Part shown: one piece after another, positions 27,775 to 38,795 of the stretch
How the letters are laid out: every line of letters starts with the position of its first letter
Position numbering within the stretch: the first letter of the stretch is position 1
Origin: Achromobacter pestifer
GTDB lineage: Bacteria > Pseudomonadota > Gammaproteobacteria > Burkholderiales > Burkholderiaceae_B
DNA length: 64,000 nucleotides
Assembly (NCBI RefSeq): GCF_902859625.1
Contig: NZ_CADIJX010000006.1
Location: 62,001 to 126,000 of the forward strand
Direction of reading: 5' to 3'
Notes under the pieces: generated by a model
The model's database searches: none
What the model was told of the DNA's origin: nothing
Seen by the model: only the letters and a program-made list of their open reading frames with translations
Translations under genes and position numbers: made by a program

Positions 27775-28191
27775 TACAGGGTTCCGGCAAACAGGGCGCC
27801 CGGGGGTAGGGATACGGGCAGCAAACCGCTCATTTTAAGATGTAATGCGGTCTTCTCAGCGTGTTAGAATACCGGGTTACTGTAAACCTTTTAGAAGTCC
27901 CTGAATTCATTGAGGATTCCTTCAGAAATGCGCACGGAAAAGTGCACGTTTCAGAAATCTGAATCAGAATTGAGGGCGTGTCTGATCGGTAGGCAGTGTC
28001 GAATCCCTGCCTTGGCCATGTGGTTCAGGTCGGCCCGAAATAGTCACTGAAACGTTCAAAGAACCATTCAAACCATTCGGACCACCTGTGCGCCAGTCGC
28101 GCGATGACACTCTAGGGTGACACCCAAAAGTGCAGAGCCACGCCAGGCAATTCATCAGAAACCAGTCAGAAATCAGCTTTCGGAGTTCCTT
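27775..28191. other. Intergenic region between valS and ndk
   Basis: About 417 bp between divergent genes. An extended -10 TGTTAGAAT lies at 27862-27870, about 320 bases before ndk, implying a long ndk leader if used. The leader has several CTGAA/TTCAG and GTGCAC inverted repeats between 27900 and 27975 and could fold. No ORF or known RNA was recognised. Confidence 0.45.
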
Positions 28192-28617
28192 ATGTCCATC
28201 CAACGCACCCTCTCGATCATCAAGCCCGACGCCGTCGCCAAGAACGTCATCGGCCAGATCGTCGGCCGTTTCGAGCAAGCCGGCCTGAAGGTCATCGCCG
28301 CCCGCCTGGCCCAACTGTCGCGCGCCGACGCCGAGCGTTTCTACGCCGTGCACTCGGAACGCCCCTTCTTCAAGGACCTGGTTGACTTCATGATCTCGGG
28401 CCCGGTCTTCGTGCAAGTGCTGGAAGGCGAAGAAGCCATCCTGAAGAACCGCGACCTGATGGGCGCAACCGACCCGAAGAAGGCAGCTCCCGGCACCATC
28501 CGCGCCGACTTCGCCGACAGCATCGACGCCAACGCCGTGCACGGCTCGGACGCTCCGGAAACGGCTGCTGTCGAAATCGCTTTCTTCTTCCCCGAAATCA
28601 ACATCCACAGCCGTTGA
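28192..28617 (+). CDS. ndk: Nucleoside diphosphate kinase
   Basis: Encodes 141 aa, the standard length. It transfers the gamma-phosphate between nucleoside triphosphates and diphosphates through phospho-His117 in DANAVHGSD. The N-terminus is [17 protein letters not shown] and the nucleotide site includes [17 protein letters not shown] lies before the ATG at 28192; a longer upstream frame lacks conservation. rlmN follows after 44 bp. Confidence 0.98.
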   Translation: MSIQRTLSIIKPDAVAKNVIGQIVGRFEQAGLKVIAARLAQLSRADAERFYAVHSERPFFKDLVDFMISGPVFVQVLEGEEAILKNRDLMGATDPKKAAPGTIRADFADSIDANAVHGSDAPETAAVEIAFFFPEINIHSR

Positions 28618-28661
28618 TTTTCGCGAAAGCACTGTTTTAGTTTTTTAGCGCTACCCAGGTC

Positions 28662-29816
28662 ATGGAATCCGTCGAACGAATCAATTTGCTGGGGCTGGAT
28701 GGCTCCGCCCTGTCCGAACTTGTCGGGCAGTGGGGCGGGAAGCCGTTTCGCGCCCGTCAGCTGCAACGCTGGATGCACCAGCGTGGCGCCGATTCGTTCG
28801 ACGCCATGACCGATCTGGCTCGCGAATTCCGCAGCCAACTCGCGTCGAACTGCCGTATCGAAGCCTTGCCCGTCAATGTCCAGCAACGCTCGACCGACGG
28901 CACGCGCAAATGGCTGTTCGATGTGGGGCAGGGCAATGCCATCGAAACCGTCTTCATTCCTGAAGACGATCGCGGCACCCTTTGCATTTCCAGCCAGGCC
29001 GGCTGCGTGGTGAACTGCCGCTTTTGCTCGACCGGGCATCAGGGCTTCAACCGCAACTTGAAAACCAGCGAAATCATCGGTCAGCTGTGGTGGGCCAAGC
29101 GCGTGCTGGAGGCCGACATCGGCACCGCCCGCCTGGAAAGCGCCAAAGCCACCGAAGATACGCGGGTCATCAGCAACGTGGTCATGATGGGCATGGGTGA
29201 ACCCTTGCTCAACTACGACCAGGTTCTGCCGGCCTTGCGCCTGATGTTGGACGACAATGCCTACGGCTTGTCGCGCCGCCGCGTCACGGTGTCCACGTCG
29301 GGTGTCGTCCCCATGATGGACCGCCTGTCGCAGGACTGTCCGGTGGCGCTGGCTGTCTCGCTGCATGCGCCCAACGATGCGCTGCGCGACGAGCTGGTGC
29401 CGCTGAACAAGAAATACCCGTTGAAAGAGTTGCTGGCGGCTTGCGAGCGCTATCTGGCGTTTGCTCCGCGCGACTTCATCACGTTTGAATATTGCATGCT
29501 GGACGGCATCAATGATACCGATCAGCACGCCAAGGAACTGATCCAAATTGCACGCCAGTTGCGCTGCAAGCTCAATCTGATTCCGTTCAATCCCTTCCCC
29601 GAGTCAGGGCTCAAGCGCTCGAACTCCGCACGTGTCAAGGTGTTTGCGCAGCGTCTGATGGACGCTGGCATCATCACCACCGTGCGCAAGACCCGGGGTG
29701 ACGATATCGATGCAGCTTGTGGTCAACTGGCAGGAGAAGTGCGGGACCGTACTCGGATCACCGAGCGCAATGCCGCACAGCGCCAGACCATACCAATTAA
29801 ACAGGTGCATGCATGA
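28662..29816 (+). CDS. rlmN: Dual-specificity 23S rRNA A2503 / tRNA A37 C2-methyltransferase
   Basis: Encodes 384 aa. It is a radical SAM enzyme making m2A2503 in 23S rRNA and m2A37 in tRNA. The 4Fe-4S cysteines are Cys115, Cys119 and Cys122 ([12 protein letters not shown]), and the methyl-carrying cysteine is Cys353 ([11 protein letters not shown]). [12 protein letters not shown] is the SAM-binding GEP motif. Its stop overlaps the next gene by 4 bases, as in the conserved rlmN-rodZ-ispG order. Confidence 0.97.
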   Translation: MESVERINLLGLDGSALSELVGQWGGKPFRARQLQRWMHQRGADSFDAMTDLAREFRSQLASNCRIEALPVNVQQRSTDGTRKWLFDVGQGNAIETVFIPEDDRGTLCISSQAGCVVNCRFCSTGHQGFNRNLKTSEIIGQLWWAKRVLEADIGTARLESAKATEDTRVISNVVMMGMGEPLLNYDQVLPALRLMLDDNAYGLSRRRVTVSTSGVVPMMDRLSQDCPVALAVSLHAPNDALRDELVPLNKKYPLKELLAACERYLAFAPRDFITFEYCMLDGINDTDQHAKELIQIARQLRCKLNLIPFNPFPESGLKRSNSARVKVFAQRLMDAGIITTVRKTRGDDIDAACGQLAGEVRDRTRITERNAAQRQTIPIKQVHA

Positions 29817-30307
29817 CGCAGGATTTCGCTTCTGCAGTTTCTGAAACGCCCGCAAGCGCTGCGGGCAGCGTGGGCTCGGCATTGCGCTCGCTGCGCCAGT
29901 CCAAGGGCTGGTCGCTCGACGAAGTATCCAGCCGCATCAAGTTTTCCACGAAGCAGATCGAAGCCCTTGAAAACGAAGCGTGGGCAGACCTGCCCACCGG
30001 CGTTTCCCTGCGCGGCCTGGTCCGCAACTATGCGCGCCTGCTGGGCGCGGATTCGCAAGCCATCGTTGATTCGCTGGATCCGAAGGCTCGCGTTACCGGC
30101 CCGGTGAAGCTGAGCCCGGGCGCCCTGCATTCGGCGCATTCCATCCCGCAGTCCAGCGCCGATGACGAGCGTTCGTCGTCCATGCCCTGGGGCTGGCTCA
30201 TTGCCATCGTGCTGGTGCTGGCTGCCGGCGTGGCATATGCCTTCTGGCAAGGCTGGTTGCCGCAGCAATGGCTGCCGTTCGACTGGCTGCCGAAGCCGAC
30301 CAAGTAA
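29813..30307 (+). CDS. Short RodZ-like membrane-anchored helix-turn-helix protein
   Basis: Encodes 164 aa. Residues about 20-90 form the HTH_25 domain that in RodZ binds MreB ([19 protein letters not shown] and [18 protein letters not shown]). A Ser-rich linker leads to one membrane helix ([20 protein letters not shown]). RodZ of E. coli has a large periplasmic domain; here only about 20 residues follow, rich in WLP repeats. Position between rlmN and ispG is the usual rodZ place. It may still recruit MreB, but the periplasmic function is missing. Confidence 0.85.
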   Translation: MTQDFASAVSETPASAAGSVGSALRSLRQSKGWSLDEVSSRIKFSTKQIEALENEAWADLPTGVSLRGLVRNYARLLGADSQAIVDSLDPKARVTGPVKLSPGALHSAHSIPQSSADDERSSSMPWGWLIAIVLVLAAGVAYAFWQGWLPQQWLPFDWLPKPTK

Positions 30308-30320
30308 CCCGGTTCCACTG

Positions 30321-31607
30321 ATGGAAGATTCTTCTCTGCCTTGCCAGGATGCGCCGCCTCCCTCCGTGGGGGCCGCCATGCGCCGCGCCACGCGCTCGGT
30401 AGCGGTGAAGTGGGGCGATCGCGTTGTGATGGTGGGCGGCGACGCCCCGGTCGTGGTGCAGTCCATGACCAACACCGACACCGCGGACGCCATCGCCACG
30501 GCGATTCAGGTCAAAGAGCTGGCCTTGGCCGGCTCGGAACTGGTGCGGATCACGGTGAATACGCCCGAGGCGGCCCGTGAAGTGGTCGCCATCCGCGAAC
30601 AGCTCGACCGCATGGGCATGAATGTGCCGCTGGTGGGTGACTTCCACTACAACGGCCATAAGCTGCTGACGCAGTTTCCCGAATGTGCTCAAGCGCTGTC
30701 CAAGTACCGGATCAACCCCGGCAACATGGGCGGCGGCAAGCGGCGCGACGACAATTTCGCGCAAATGATCGAAGTGGCGTGCCGCTACGATAAACCCGTG
30801 CGTATCGGCGTGAACTGGGGCAGCCTGGACCACGAGCTGATGGCGCGGAAGATGGACGAAAACAGCCGCCGCGCGCAGCCCTGGGAGGCCCAGGCCGTGA
30901 TGCGCGACGCGCTGGTCGTTTCCGCCATCACCAATGCGCAGCGCGCCGAAGAACTCGGTCTGCGGCAGGACGCCATTATTTTGTCGTGCAAGGTCAGCCA
31001 CGTGCAGGATCTGATCGCGGTCTACCGCGATTTGTCCGCCCGTTGCGACTACCCCCTGCATCTGGGCTTGACCGAAGCGGGCATGGGCAGCAAAGGTATC
31101 GTGGCGTCCACGGCGGCGCTGGCGGTGCTGTTGCAGCAGGGCATTGGCGACACCATCCGCATTTCGCTGACGCCAGAACCTGGCGGCGACCGCAGCCGCG
31201 AAGCCATCGTGGCGCAAGAGATCTTGCAGACGATGGGCTTGCGCGCGTTCACGCCGATGGTGGTGGCGTGCCCCGGTTGTGGCCGCACCAGCAGCACGTT
31301 CTTCCAAGAACTTGCTGATAGCATCCAGTCCTATCTGCGGCGTCAGATGCCCATCTGGAAAGGGCAGTATCCGGGCGTTGAAAGCATGAACGTCGCGGTC
31401 ATGGGCTGTGTGGTCAATGGCCCGGGCGAAAGCCGTCACGCCGATATCGGAATCAGTCTGCCGGGAACGGGCGAAGTGCCCGCGGCGCCGGTATTCGTGG
31501 ACGGAGAGCGCACGGTTACGCTCAAAGGCGATCACATCGCCGAAGAGTTCCAGGCCATCGTCGAAGACTATGTGGCACGCCGTTATGGCGTGCTCGCCTC
31601 TCATTAA
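30321..31607 (+). CDS. ispG: 4-hydroxy-3-methylbut-2-en-1-yl diphosphate synthase
   Basis: Encodes 428 aa. It performs the reductive step from MEcPP to HMBPP in the MEP isoprenoid pathway. The 4Fe-4S cluster cysteines lie in [16 protein letters not shown] and [12 protein letters not shown] near the C-terminus. [11 protein letters not shown] and [12 protein letters not shown] are typical of the TIM-barrel part. The ATG at 30321 lies 13 bp after the rodZ-like stop. Confidence 0.97.
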   Translation: MEDSSLPCQDAPPPSVGAAMRRATRSVAVKWGDRVVMVGGDAPVVVQSMTNTDTADAIATAIQVKELALAGSELVRITVNTPEAAREVVAIREQLDRMGMNVPLVGDFHYNGHKLLTQFPECAQALSKYRINPGNMGGGKRRDDNFAQMIEVACRYDKPVRIGVNWGSLDHELMARKMDENSRRAQPWEAQAVMRDALVVSAITNAQRAEELGLRQDAIILSCKVSHVQDLIAVYRDLSARCDYPLHLGLTEAGMGSKGIVASTAALAVLLQQGIGDTIRISLTPEPGGDRSREAIVAQEILQTMGLRAFTPMVVACPGCGRTSSTFFQELADSIQSYLRRQMPIWKGQYPGVESMNVAVMGCVVNGPGESRHADIGISLPGTGEVPAAPVFVDGERTVTLKGDHIAEEFQAIVEDYVARRYGVLASH

Positions 31608-31653
31608 AAGAAAGGGTGTAGCCGCACGCGCGCCGGCAGGCGCGTGACGCGGC

Positions 31654-32949
31654 ATGATCAAGATGACTCAAGCTTTCCAGAAAGTGGCCGCCATACGCGG
31701 CATGAATGACGTGTTGCCCGGGCCGAGCGCCCGTTGGGAGCAGTTCGAGGAAATCGTGCGCGGCTGGCTGCGCGGCTATGGCTATCGCAACGTGCGTACG
31801 CCTGTGCTTGAGCATACGCGCCTGTTCACGCGCGGCATTGGTGAAGTGACCGACATCGTCGAAAAAGAGATGTACACCTTCACCGACGCGCTGAATGGCG
31901 AGTCGCTGACGATGCGTCCCGAGATGACGGCCGGCATCGTGCGCGCGTCCATCGAGCACAACATGCTCTATGATCGCCCGCAGCGGGTCTACTCCATTGG
32001 TCCCGTGTTCCGCCACGAGCGCCCGCAGCGCGGCCGTTACCGCCAATTCCACCAGATCGACGTCGAAGCCCTGGGCTTTGCCGGCCCCGACGTGGACGCC
32101 GAGCTGATCGTCATGCTGGCCCGCCTGTGGAAGCTGCTGGGCCTCAAGGACGTGCGTCTGGAGCTGAACTCCCTGGGGCAGCCCGCTGAGCGTGCCGCAC
32201 ACCGCGCCGCCTTGATCGAGCATCTGGAAAAGCACCGCGACGTTCTGGACGAAGACGGCCAGCGCCGCTTGTACACGAATCCGCTGCGTGTGCTGGACAC
32301 CAAGAATCCCGCCATGCAGGAAATGGCGAATAGCGCGCCGCGCCTGTTCGACTTCCTGGGCGAAGAATCCCGCGCTCACTTTGAAGGCGTGTGTCAGCGC
32401 CTGACGGAAGCCGGCATCGAATACAGCCTGAACCCGCGCCTGGTGCGTGGCCTGGACTACTACAACCTGACGGTGTTCGAGTGGGTCACTGACCGCCTGG
32501 GTTCCCAGGGCACGGTCTGCGGCGGTGGCCGCTATGACGGCCTGGTCGAACTGCTGGGCGGCAAACCCGCGCCCGCGGTTGGTTTCGCGATCGGCATGGA
32601 GCGCCTGCTGGACCTTTGGGAACAGAGCGTGCAGCTGGACGCGCCGGCGGAATGCGACGTCTATGTCGTGCACCAGGGTGAAGACGCTCAGCGCCTGGCC
32701 GCCCGGGTCGGCGAAGACCTGCGCGATGCCGGTTTGTCCGTCATCGTGCATGCCGGTTCGGCCGGTTTCAAGTCCCAATTCAAGCGCGCGGATGCCAGCG
32801 GCGCCAAGGTTGCGGTTATTCTTGGCGCCGATGAAGTCGCGTCGCGGACCGCCAGCGTCAAATATTTGCGCGCGGACGCTCAAGGCGACGCCGCTCAGCA
32901 GCAGGTCCCGCTGAAGGATCTGGCTGCGGTACTGAACAACAAGGGTTAA
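31654..32949 (+). CDS. hisS: Histidine-tRNA ligase
   Basis: Encodes 431 aa. It is a class II synthetase. Motif 2 is [19 protein letters not shown] and the HisRS signatures are [15 protein letters not shown] and GGRYDGLVE. The C-terminal anticodon domain begins near CDVYVVHQG. Start could be 31654 or the in-frame ATG at 31663, which begins [19 protein letters not shown]. It sits between ispG and the yfgM-like gene, the usual order. Confidence 0.97.
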   Translation: MIKMTQAFQKVAAIRGMNDVLPGPSARWEQFEEIVRGWLRGYGYRNVRTPVLEHTRLFTRGIGEVTDIVEKEMYTFTDALNGESLTMRPEMTAGIVRASIEHNMLYDRPQRVYSIGPVFRHERPQRGRYRQFHQIDVEALGFAGPDVDAELIVMLARLWKLLGLKDVRLELNSLGQPAERAAHRAALIEHLEKHRDVLDEDGQRRLYTNPLRVLDTKNPAMQEMANSAPRLFDFLGEESRAHFEGVCQRLTEAGIEYSLNPRLVRGLDYYNLTVFEWVTDRLGSQGTVCGGGRYDGLVELLGGKPAPAVGFAIGMERLLDLWEQSVQLDAPAECDVYVVHQGEDAQRLAARVGEDLRDAGLSVIVHAGSAGFKSQFKRADASGAKVAVILGADEVASRTASVKYLRADAQGDAAQQQVPLKDLAAVLNNKG

Positions 32950-32952
32950 GGC

Positions 32953-33591
32953 ATGGCATACGATCTCGAAGAACAGGAACAGTTGGACGCAATCAAGGCG
33001 TGGTGGGCCCGTTACGGGACGCTGGTCGTGACGCTGTTTGCGGTCGTGGCGCTGGCCTGGGGCGGTTGGTGGGGTTGGAAGGCCTATGAGTCGCACCGCG
33101 CCAATCAGGCCATGGGCTACTTTGAAGCGCTGGAAGACGCGGCCCGCCTGGGTGGCGCCGATTCCTCGGTGCGCATCAAGACCGCCGCTGCCACCCTGCG
33201 CGAACAGTACCCGGCAACCGGCTACGCCGCGCGTGGCGCATTGGTCGCAGCCCAAGCCTTGCAAGCCCAGAAGGACGAGGCCGGCGCCCGCGAGCAGCTG
33301 GAATGGCTGGCCGCGCAAGGCAAGAATCCGGCGATGCAAGCCGTCGCGCGCCTGCGCCTGGCCGGCATGCTGCTGGATCAGAAGCAATATGATCCTGCGC
33401 TGGCTCAATTGAACAACCCGCCGGCCGCCTTTGCCGCCTTGTTTGCTGATCGTCGTGGCGATATCCTCGCGGCGCAAGGCAAGCGCGATGAAGCGCGTGC
33501 GGCATGGCAAAGCGCCATTGATGGCCTGGGCACGGCAAATCCGATGACCCAGGTTGTGCAATTGAAATTGGATGCCCTGAGCGGAGCGTGA
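32953..33591 (+). CDS. YfgM-like tetratricopeptide membrane protein
   Basis: Encodes 212 aa. The N-terminus is cytoplasmic (MAYDLEEQEQLDAIKAWW), then one membrane helix (LVVTLFAVVALAWGGWWGW), then a periplasmic TPR-like domain rich in Ala-Leu helices. YfgM of E. coli is an ancillary SecYEG subunit working with PpiD. It lies 3 bp after hisS and just before bamB, the normal order for this family. Confidence 0.9.
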   Translation: MAYDLEEQEQLDAIKAWWARYGTLVVTLFAVVALAWGGWWGWKAYESHRANQAMGYFEALEDAARLGGADSSVRIKTAAATLREQYPATGYAARGALVAAQALQAQKDEAGAREQLEWLAAQGKNPAMQAVARLRLAGMLLDQKQYDPALAQLNNPPAAFAALFADRRGDILAAQGKRDEARAAWQSAIDGLGTANPMTQVVQLKLDALSGA

Positions 33592-33596
33592 CTGTA

Positions 33597-34754
33597 ATGC
33601 GTAAATTTGCACCTGGTCGTACCTGGCGTGGCGCCGTTTGCCTGGCAAGCTTGCTTGCTCTGGGCGGATGCGGCTTGTTTTCCCACGATGACGGCCGTTA
33701 CGATCCCGCGCCGCTGACCGAGTACAAGGCCGGCATGTCCGTGCATCAGGTCTGGTCGACATCAATCGGCAGCGGTTCCGGCCTGGGTTTTGCGCCCACG
33801 GTGCTGGGTAGCGCGGTTTATGCCGCCACGCCGGATGGTTCGGTGGGCAAGTTCGACCTGCAAAGCGGCCGTCCCTTGTGGAAGGCCAAGACCGACGGCA
33901 AGTTGTCGGCTGGCGCGGGCAGCGATGGCACGACCACTGCGGTGGCGTCGCCCGACGGCGACGTGATCGCCTTTGACGACAACGGCAAGGTGAAGTGGAA
34001 GGTCCGCGCCACCAGCGACGTCACGATCCCGCCGGTGGTGGGTTATGGCATTGTGGTGGTCCGCAGCGGCGACTATCGCATCCAGGCCTTTGACGCCAAC
34101 AGCGGCGAGCGCGTCTGGAACGTACAGCGCCCCGGCCCGTCACTGGCGCTGCGCAGCGTCTCGCAGATGGTGCTGGCCGAAGGGCTGGTCATCACCGGCC
34201 TGCCGGGCGGCAAGCTCATGGCGATTGCTTCCAATAGCGGAAACGTGCAATGGGAAGGCACCGTGGCCACGCCGAAGGGCGCCAGCGACCTTGAACGCCT
34301 GACCGATGTAGTCGGTGTGCCGCGCATCGCGGGCAATCTCCTTTGCGCGGTTGCCTACCAAGGGCGTATCGTCTGCTTTGACGTGACGGCCGGTGGCCGC
34401 CCGTTGTGGGCCAAGGATTTCTCCAGCGTCAGCGGCGTGACATTGGACGAACGTTTCGCTTATTCGGCGGATCAGAACAGCGTTGTCAGCGCTTTTGCGC
34501 TGGATAACGGCGGCAACGTCTGGAAGCAGGCGGCGCTGAAAAACCGTCAGCTCACCGCGCCGGCCATGCTGGGCGGCGCGTTGGCAGTCGGCGACCTGGA
34601 GGGCTATCTGCACTTCCTGTCGCGCAGTGATGGCAGCCTGATGGCGCGGCTGTCCGTGGGTGGGGGCGCCGTCGTTTCGCCGCCGCAAACCACCCCCCAA
34701 GGTGTGCTGGTCCAGACGGGCAATGGCAATCTCGTCATGATCGGCGCCAACTAA
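33597..34754 (+). CDS. bamB: Outer membrane assembly lipoprotein BamB
   Basis: Encodes 385 aa. The N-terminus is a lipoprotein signal ([16 protein letters not shown]; lipobox Cys at the GGC). The mature part is a beta-propeller with PQQ-like blades, such as [20 protein letters not shown] and [14 protein letters not shown] strands. It is a scaffold of the BAM complex that inserts outer membrane proteins. GGAG lies 10 bases before the ATG at 33597; a GTG at 33588 overlapping the yfgM stop is also possible. Confidence 0.95.
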   Translation: MRKFAPGRTWRGAVCLASLLALGGCGLFSHDDGRYDPAPLTEYKAGMSVHQVWSTSIGSGSGLGFAPTVLGSAVYAATPDGSVGKFDLQSGRPLWKAKTDGKLSAGAGSDGTTTAVASPDGDVIAFDDNGKVKWKVRATSDVTIPPVVGYGIVVVRSGDYRIQAFDANSGERVWNVQRPGPSLALRSVSQMVLAEGLVITGLPGGKLMAIASNSGNVQWEGTVATPKGASDLERLTDVVGVPRIAGNLLCAVAYQGRIVCFDVTAGGRPLWAKDFSSVSGVTLDERFAYSADQNSVVSAFALDNGGNVWKQAALKNRQLTAPAMLGGALAVGDLEGYLHFLSRSDGSLMARLSVGGGAVVSPPQTTPQGVLVQTGNGNLVMIGAN

Positions 34755-34779
34755 ACCCTATAGAACAAAGCCTTACACC

Positions 34780-36132
34780 GTGTCTTTCAAGCCTGTCGTT
34801 GCCCTGGTCGGTCGCCCCAATGTGGGGAAGTCGACCCTTTTCAACCGCCTGACGCGATCTCGCGCCGCGTTGGTGGCCGATTTTTCCGGCCTGACCCGCG
34901 ATCGCCATTACGGTGAGGGCAGGGTAGGCGAGATCCCGTTCATCGCTATCGATACCGGCGGCTTCGAGCCGGTCGCAAAGGACGGCATCCTGCTGGAAAT
35001 GGCCCGCCAGACCCGGCAGGCCATCGCCGAAGCCGATGTGGTGGTATTCCTGGTGGATGCCCGCGCCGGCCTGAACGCGCATGACCACGAAATCGCCCAA
35101 TTGCTGCGCAAGTCCGGTCAGCAGCGGGTGCTGCTGGCGGTGAACAAGGCAGAGGGCATGGGCCTGGGCGCCGCCATCTCCGAATTCCACGAATTGGGAT
35201 TGGGTCAGCCCTATCCGATTTCGGCGGCACACGGCGATGGCATCGTCGACCTGATCGAGCTGGCGCTGAAAGACCTGGCCGAACCGCCGGTGGAAGAAGA
35301 GCTGCTTGAGGAAGGCGAACACGATCACCGCATCAAGCTGGCGATCGTCGGCCGTCCCAACGTGGGCAAGTCGACGCTCATCAATACGCTGATGGGCGAA
35401 GAGCGCGTGATCGCGTTCGACTTGCCGGGCACCACGCGCGACGCCATTGAAATCGATTTCGATCGCGATGGCCGCCGCTATACGCTCATCGATACCGCCG
35501 GTCTGCGCAAGCGCGGCAAGGTATTTGAAGCCGTGGAGAAGTTCTCCGTCATCAAGACGCTGCAAGCCATCGAGGCCAGCAACGTCGTGCTGCTGATGCT
35601 GGATGCGCACACCGAGATTTCCGAGCAGGATGCCCACATCGCGGGCTTCGTGCTGGAAACCGGGCGCGCCGTGGTGGTCGGCATCAATAAATGGGATGGC
35701 CTGGACGGCGAGGAAAAAGAGCGCATCGAACGCGAATTCCAGCGCAAGCTGCGCTTCCTGTCGTTTGCGCGCGTGCACACCATTTCGGCGTTGCGCGGGC
35801 AGGGCATCAAGCCGTTGCTGAAGTCGATCAATTCGGCGCATGCCGCGGCATTCGCCAAGTTGTCCACGCCCAAGCTGACTCGCGAGCTGCAAGCCGCCGT
35901 TGAGCAGCAGCCGCCTCCTCGCAAGGGTATCTTCCGCCCCAAGATGCGCTATGCGCACCAGGGCGGACAGAATCCGCCGCTGGTCGTCATCCACGGCAAT
36001 GCGCTGGACGCCATCCCGGATTCGTATCGTCGCTACCTGGAAACCCGTTTCCGCAATGCGTTCGATCTGGCTGGTACGCCACTGCGCATCGAGTTCAAGT
36101 CTTCGCACAACCCCTACGCGCAGGAAAGCTGA
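34780..36132 (+). CDS. der: Ribosome-associated GTPase Der (EngA)
   Basis: Encodes 450 aa from a GTG start. Two tandem GTPase domains are visible: [19 protein letters not shown] near the N-terminus and [20 protein letters not shown] near residue 188, followed by a KH-like domain. Der is needed for 50S subunit maturation. The protein begins [13 protein letters not shown] directly after GTG, which fixes the start. Confidence 0.97.
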   Translation: MSFKPVVALVGRPNVGKSTLFNRLTRSRAALVADFSGLTRDRHYGEGRVGEIPFIAIDTGGFEPVAKDGILLEMARQTRQAIAEADVVVFLVDARAGLNAHDHEIAQLLRKSGQQRVLLAVNKAEGMGLGAAISEFHELGLGQPYPISAAHGDGIVDLIELALKDLAEPPVEEELLEEGEHDHRIKLAIVGRPNVGKSTLINTLMGEERVIAFDLPGTTRDAIEIDFDRDGRRYTLIDTAGLRKRGKVFEAVEKFSVIKTLQAIEASNVVLLMLDAHTEISEQDAHIAGFVLETGRAVVVGINKWDGLDGEEKERIEREFQRKLRFLSFARVHTISALRGQGIKPLLKSINSAHAAAFAKLSTPKLTRELQAAVEQQPPPRKGIFRPKMRYAHQGGQNPPLVVIHGNALDAIPDSYRRYLETRFRNAFDLAGTPLRIEFKSSHNPYAQES

Positions 36133-36135
36133 TTC

Positions 36136-37209
36136 ATGAGCCGTTTCTGGAGTCCCGTGGTCGGGACGCTTAGCCCCTATGTCCCGGGCGAGCAGCCCAA
36201 GCTTCAGAACCTGATCAAGCTGAACACCAACGAGCATCCCTACGGCCCGTCGCCCAGGGTGCTCGATGCGATTCGCGCCGCGTGCGACGACACGCTCAAG
36301 CTGTACCCGGACCCCTCATCCGACCGCCTCCGTCAGGCGATTGCGTCGACGGTGGGTGTGCAGCCGGAGCAGGTGTTCGTCGGCAACGGCTCTGACGAAG
36401 TGCTGGCGCACGTCTTCCTGGCCTTGCTCAAGCACGATCGTCCGTTGCGCTTCCCGGACATCACCTACAGCTTCTACCCGGTCTACTGCGGCTTGTACGG
36501 CATCGACCACGAAACCGTGCCGCTGACGTCGGATTTCCGCATCGATGTGGAAGACTACCTGCCAGGCGCCAATGGCCAGGCTGGTGCCATCATTTTCCCG
36601 AATCCCAATGCGCCCACGGGCCGCGCGCTCAGCGTGGCTGAAGTCGAGCGCATCGTCGCCGGCAATCCCGACGCGGTGGTGGTGGTGGACGAGGCCTACG
36701 TGGATTTCGGTGGCGAATCTGCGGTGGGGCTGGTGGCGCGCCATGAAAACGTGCTGGTCGTGCAGACCTTGTCCAAGTCACGTTCCCTGGCAGGGCTGCG
36801 CGTGGGCTTTGCCGTCGGTAGCGCAGCGCTCATCGATGGGCTGGAGCGCGTAAAGAACAGTTTCAACTCCTACCCCATTGATCGCCTGGCATCGGCCGGC
36901 GCGGTGGCGGCATTGGAAGATACAGAGTACTTTGAGAAGACTCGCCAAGCCGTGATCGAAACCCGGTCACGGATGACGGTGGGCCTGGAGTCGCTGGGTT
37001 TTGAAGTGTTGCCGTCGGCCGCGAATTTCGTGTTCGCACGGCACCCCTCCAAGGACGCTTCGGATCTGGCCGCCGCCTTGCGCGAGCGCAGCATCATCGT
37101 GCGCCATTTTCGTCATGCGCGCATCGATCAGTTTCTTCGCATTACCGTGGGCACGGATGAGCAGGTCGACCTGCTTTTGAAGGGGCTTGCGGAGGTCTTG
37201 CAAGGGTGA
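36136..37209 (+). CDS. hisC: Histidinol-phosphate aminotransferase
   Basis: Encodes 357 aa. It is a PLP fold type I aminotransferase of histidine synthesis. The N-terminus [38 protein letters not shown] and the PLP-lysine motif [18 protein letters not shown] are all present. It lies 3 bp after der and may be co-transcribed; hisZ is nearby, but the other his genes are outside the window. Confidence 0.96.
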   Translation: MSRFWSPVVGTLSPYVPGEQPKLQNLIKLNTNEHPYGPSPRVLDAIRAACDDTLKLYPDPSSDRLRQAIASTVGVQPEQVFVGNGSDEVLAHVFLALLKHDRPLRFPDITYSFYPVYCGLYGIDHETVPLTSDFRIDVEDYLPGANGQAGAIIFPNPNAPTGRALSVAEVERIVAGNPDAVVVVDEAYVDFGGESAVGLVARHENVLVVQTLSKSRSLAGLRVGFAVGSAALIDGLERVKNSFNSYPIDRLASAGAVAALEDTEYFEKTRQAVIETRSRMTVGLESLGFEVLPSAANFVFARHPSKDASDLAAALRERSIIVRHFRHARIDQFLRITVGTDEQVDLLLKGLAEVLQG

Positions 37210-37367
37210 GCGTCAGGGGCTTTTCAGCTTGAAATCTCTGGTGTCACTTTTGCATCTCGGCCAAGTAGCACGGGCCGGGAAAACCCTGTAGAGTACATGT
37301 TTCGATGTGCTCCACCAGTACAAAAAAGCACATCATCACTCAATAACAAACAAATGGAGCCTGGCCA

Positions 37368-37604
37368 ATGAGCAATAAAGGGCAAACTCTGCAAGATCCG
37401 TTCCTGAACACGCTGCGCAAGGATCATGTGCCCGTGTCGATTTACTTGGTGAACGGTATCAAGCTTCAAGGGCAAATCGAATCTTTTGATCAGTACGTGG
37501 TGCTGCTGCGCAATACGGTTACGCAAATGGTCTACAAGCATGCCATTTCCACCGTTGTTCCCGCCCGCGCCGTGAATTTCCAGGTGGAAGTCCCTGCTGA
37601 GTAA
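37368..37604 (+). CDS. hfq: RNA chaperone Hfq
   Basis: Encodes 78 aa. It forms a hexameric ring pairing small RNAs with mRNAs. The Sm1 region ([20 protein letters not shown]) and the Sm2 motif KHAISTV are intact. GGAG lies upstream of the ATG. It has its own 158-bp upstream gap after hisC and a hairpin follows before hflX. Confidence 0.98.
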   Translation: MSNKGQTLQDPFLNTLRKDHVPVSIYLVNGIKLQGQIESFDQYVVLLRNTVTQMVYKHAISTVVPARAVNFQVEVPAE

Positions 37605-37628
37605 TCTCGCTCCAGCTGTACCTTTTTT

Positions 37629-37658
37629 TGCCCGCCGGACGGTTGACGTCGGCGGGCA
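37629..37658 (+). terminator. Terminator/attenuator hairpin between hfq and hflX
   Basis: TGCCCGCCG (37629-37637) pairs with CGGCGGGCA (37650-37658) and TTTTCG follows. It would end most hfq transcripts before hflX, with read-through possible. Confidence 0.65.
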
Positions 37659-37688
37659 TTTTCGCTTTGGCTCCACTATGGTGCATGT

Positions 37689-38795
37689 ATGCGCGCTCTG
37701 ATTATCAGCGTGGATCTGGGTAACCCAGACTTCACGGCCCATGCCGAGGAATTTGCGATGCTGGCCAAGGGCGCGGGCGCGGAAGTCGTCGGCACCCTGA
37801 CCGCCCGGCGCGACCGGCCCGACGCCAAGTTCTTCATCGGCTCCGGCAAGGCAGACGAAGGCGTCGCGATGGCGCAAGCTCTGCTGGCCGACATCGTCCT
37901 GTTCGATCAGCCCTTGTCGCCCGCGCAGCAACGCAACCTTGAGCGCGTCTTCAATCTGCGTGTGGTGGATCGTGTTGCGCTCATTCTGGATATCTTTGCG
38001 CTTCGGGCAAAGAGCCACGAGGGCAAGTTGCAGGTCGAGCTTGCGCAGTTGCAGCATCTGGCCACGCGCCTGACCCGCATGTGGAGCCACTTGGAACGTC
38101 AGCGCGGCGGTATCGGGATGCGCGGGCCTGGTGAAGCGCAGCTTGAAATGGACCGCCGGATCATTGGCGACAAGGTCAAGATGCTGCGCGAGCGCCTGGA
38201 CCGGGTCGAGCGTCAGCGGGTGACCCAGCGCCGCGCGCGGGCCCGGGGCGGTGCACTGTCGGTGTCGCTGGTGGGTTACACCAACGCCGGCAAGTCCACC
38301 TTGTTCAATGCGCTTACCCGCGCCGGCGCGTATGCTGCCGATCAGCTTTTTGCCACGCTGGATACAACCACGCGCCGCATCTGGATCGAGGGCGCGGGTT
38401 CCGCGGTGGTATCCGACACGGTGGGATTCATCCGTGACTTGCCTCACGGCCTGATCGCCGCGTTCCGGGCCACTCTTGAAGAAACGGTGCACGCTGATTT
38501 ACTGCTGCACGTGGTCGATGCGGCCAGTCCGCAACGGGACGAGCAGATTTTTGAAGTCAACAAGGTCCTCGCTGAAATCGGCGCCTCCGCGATTCCAACC
38601 ATTCTGGTATACAACAAGATTGACCGGGCTGGATTGGAACCCCGGGTGGAGCGCGATGCACATGGTACGATTGCGCGAGTATTTGTAAGCGCCTCCGAGC
38701 GCTCCGGTCTGGATGCGTTGCGCGGGGCAATTGCGGAGGCCGGACAGATTGTGGGAAACAATGCCGCGAATTATCAAACTCTTCAATCTGAATGA
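37689..38795 (+). CDS. hflX: Ribosome-splitting GTPase HflX
   Basis: Encodes 368 aa. The N-terminal HflX domain contains KFFIGSGKADEG and the glycine-rich GGIGMRGPGEAQLEMDRR. The GTPase domain has VGYTNAGKSTLFNALT and DTVGFIRDLPHGL. HflX splits stalled ribosomes under stress. It overlaps hflK by 35 bases, so hflK lies partly within its 3' end. Confidence 0.96.
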   Translation: MRALIISVDLGNPDFTAHAEEFAMLAKGAGAEVVGTLTARRDRPDAKFFIGSGKADEGVAMAQALLADIVLFDQPLSPAQQRNLERVFNLRVVDRVALILDIFALRAKSHEGKLQVELAQLQHLATRLTRMWSHLERQRGGIGMRGPGEAQLEMDRRIIGDKVKMLRERLDRVERQRVTQRRARARGGALSVSLVGYTNAGKSTLFNALTRAGAYAADQLFATLDTTTRRIWIEGAGSAVVSDTVGFIRDLPHGLIAAFRATLEETVHADLLLHVVDAASPQRDEQIFEVNKVLAEIGASAIPTILVYNKIDRAGLEPRVERDAHGTIARVFVSASERSGLDALRGAIAEAGQIVGNNAANYQTLQSE

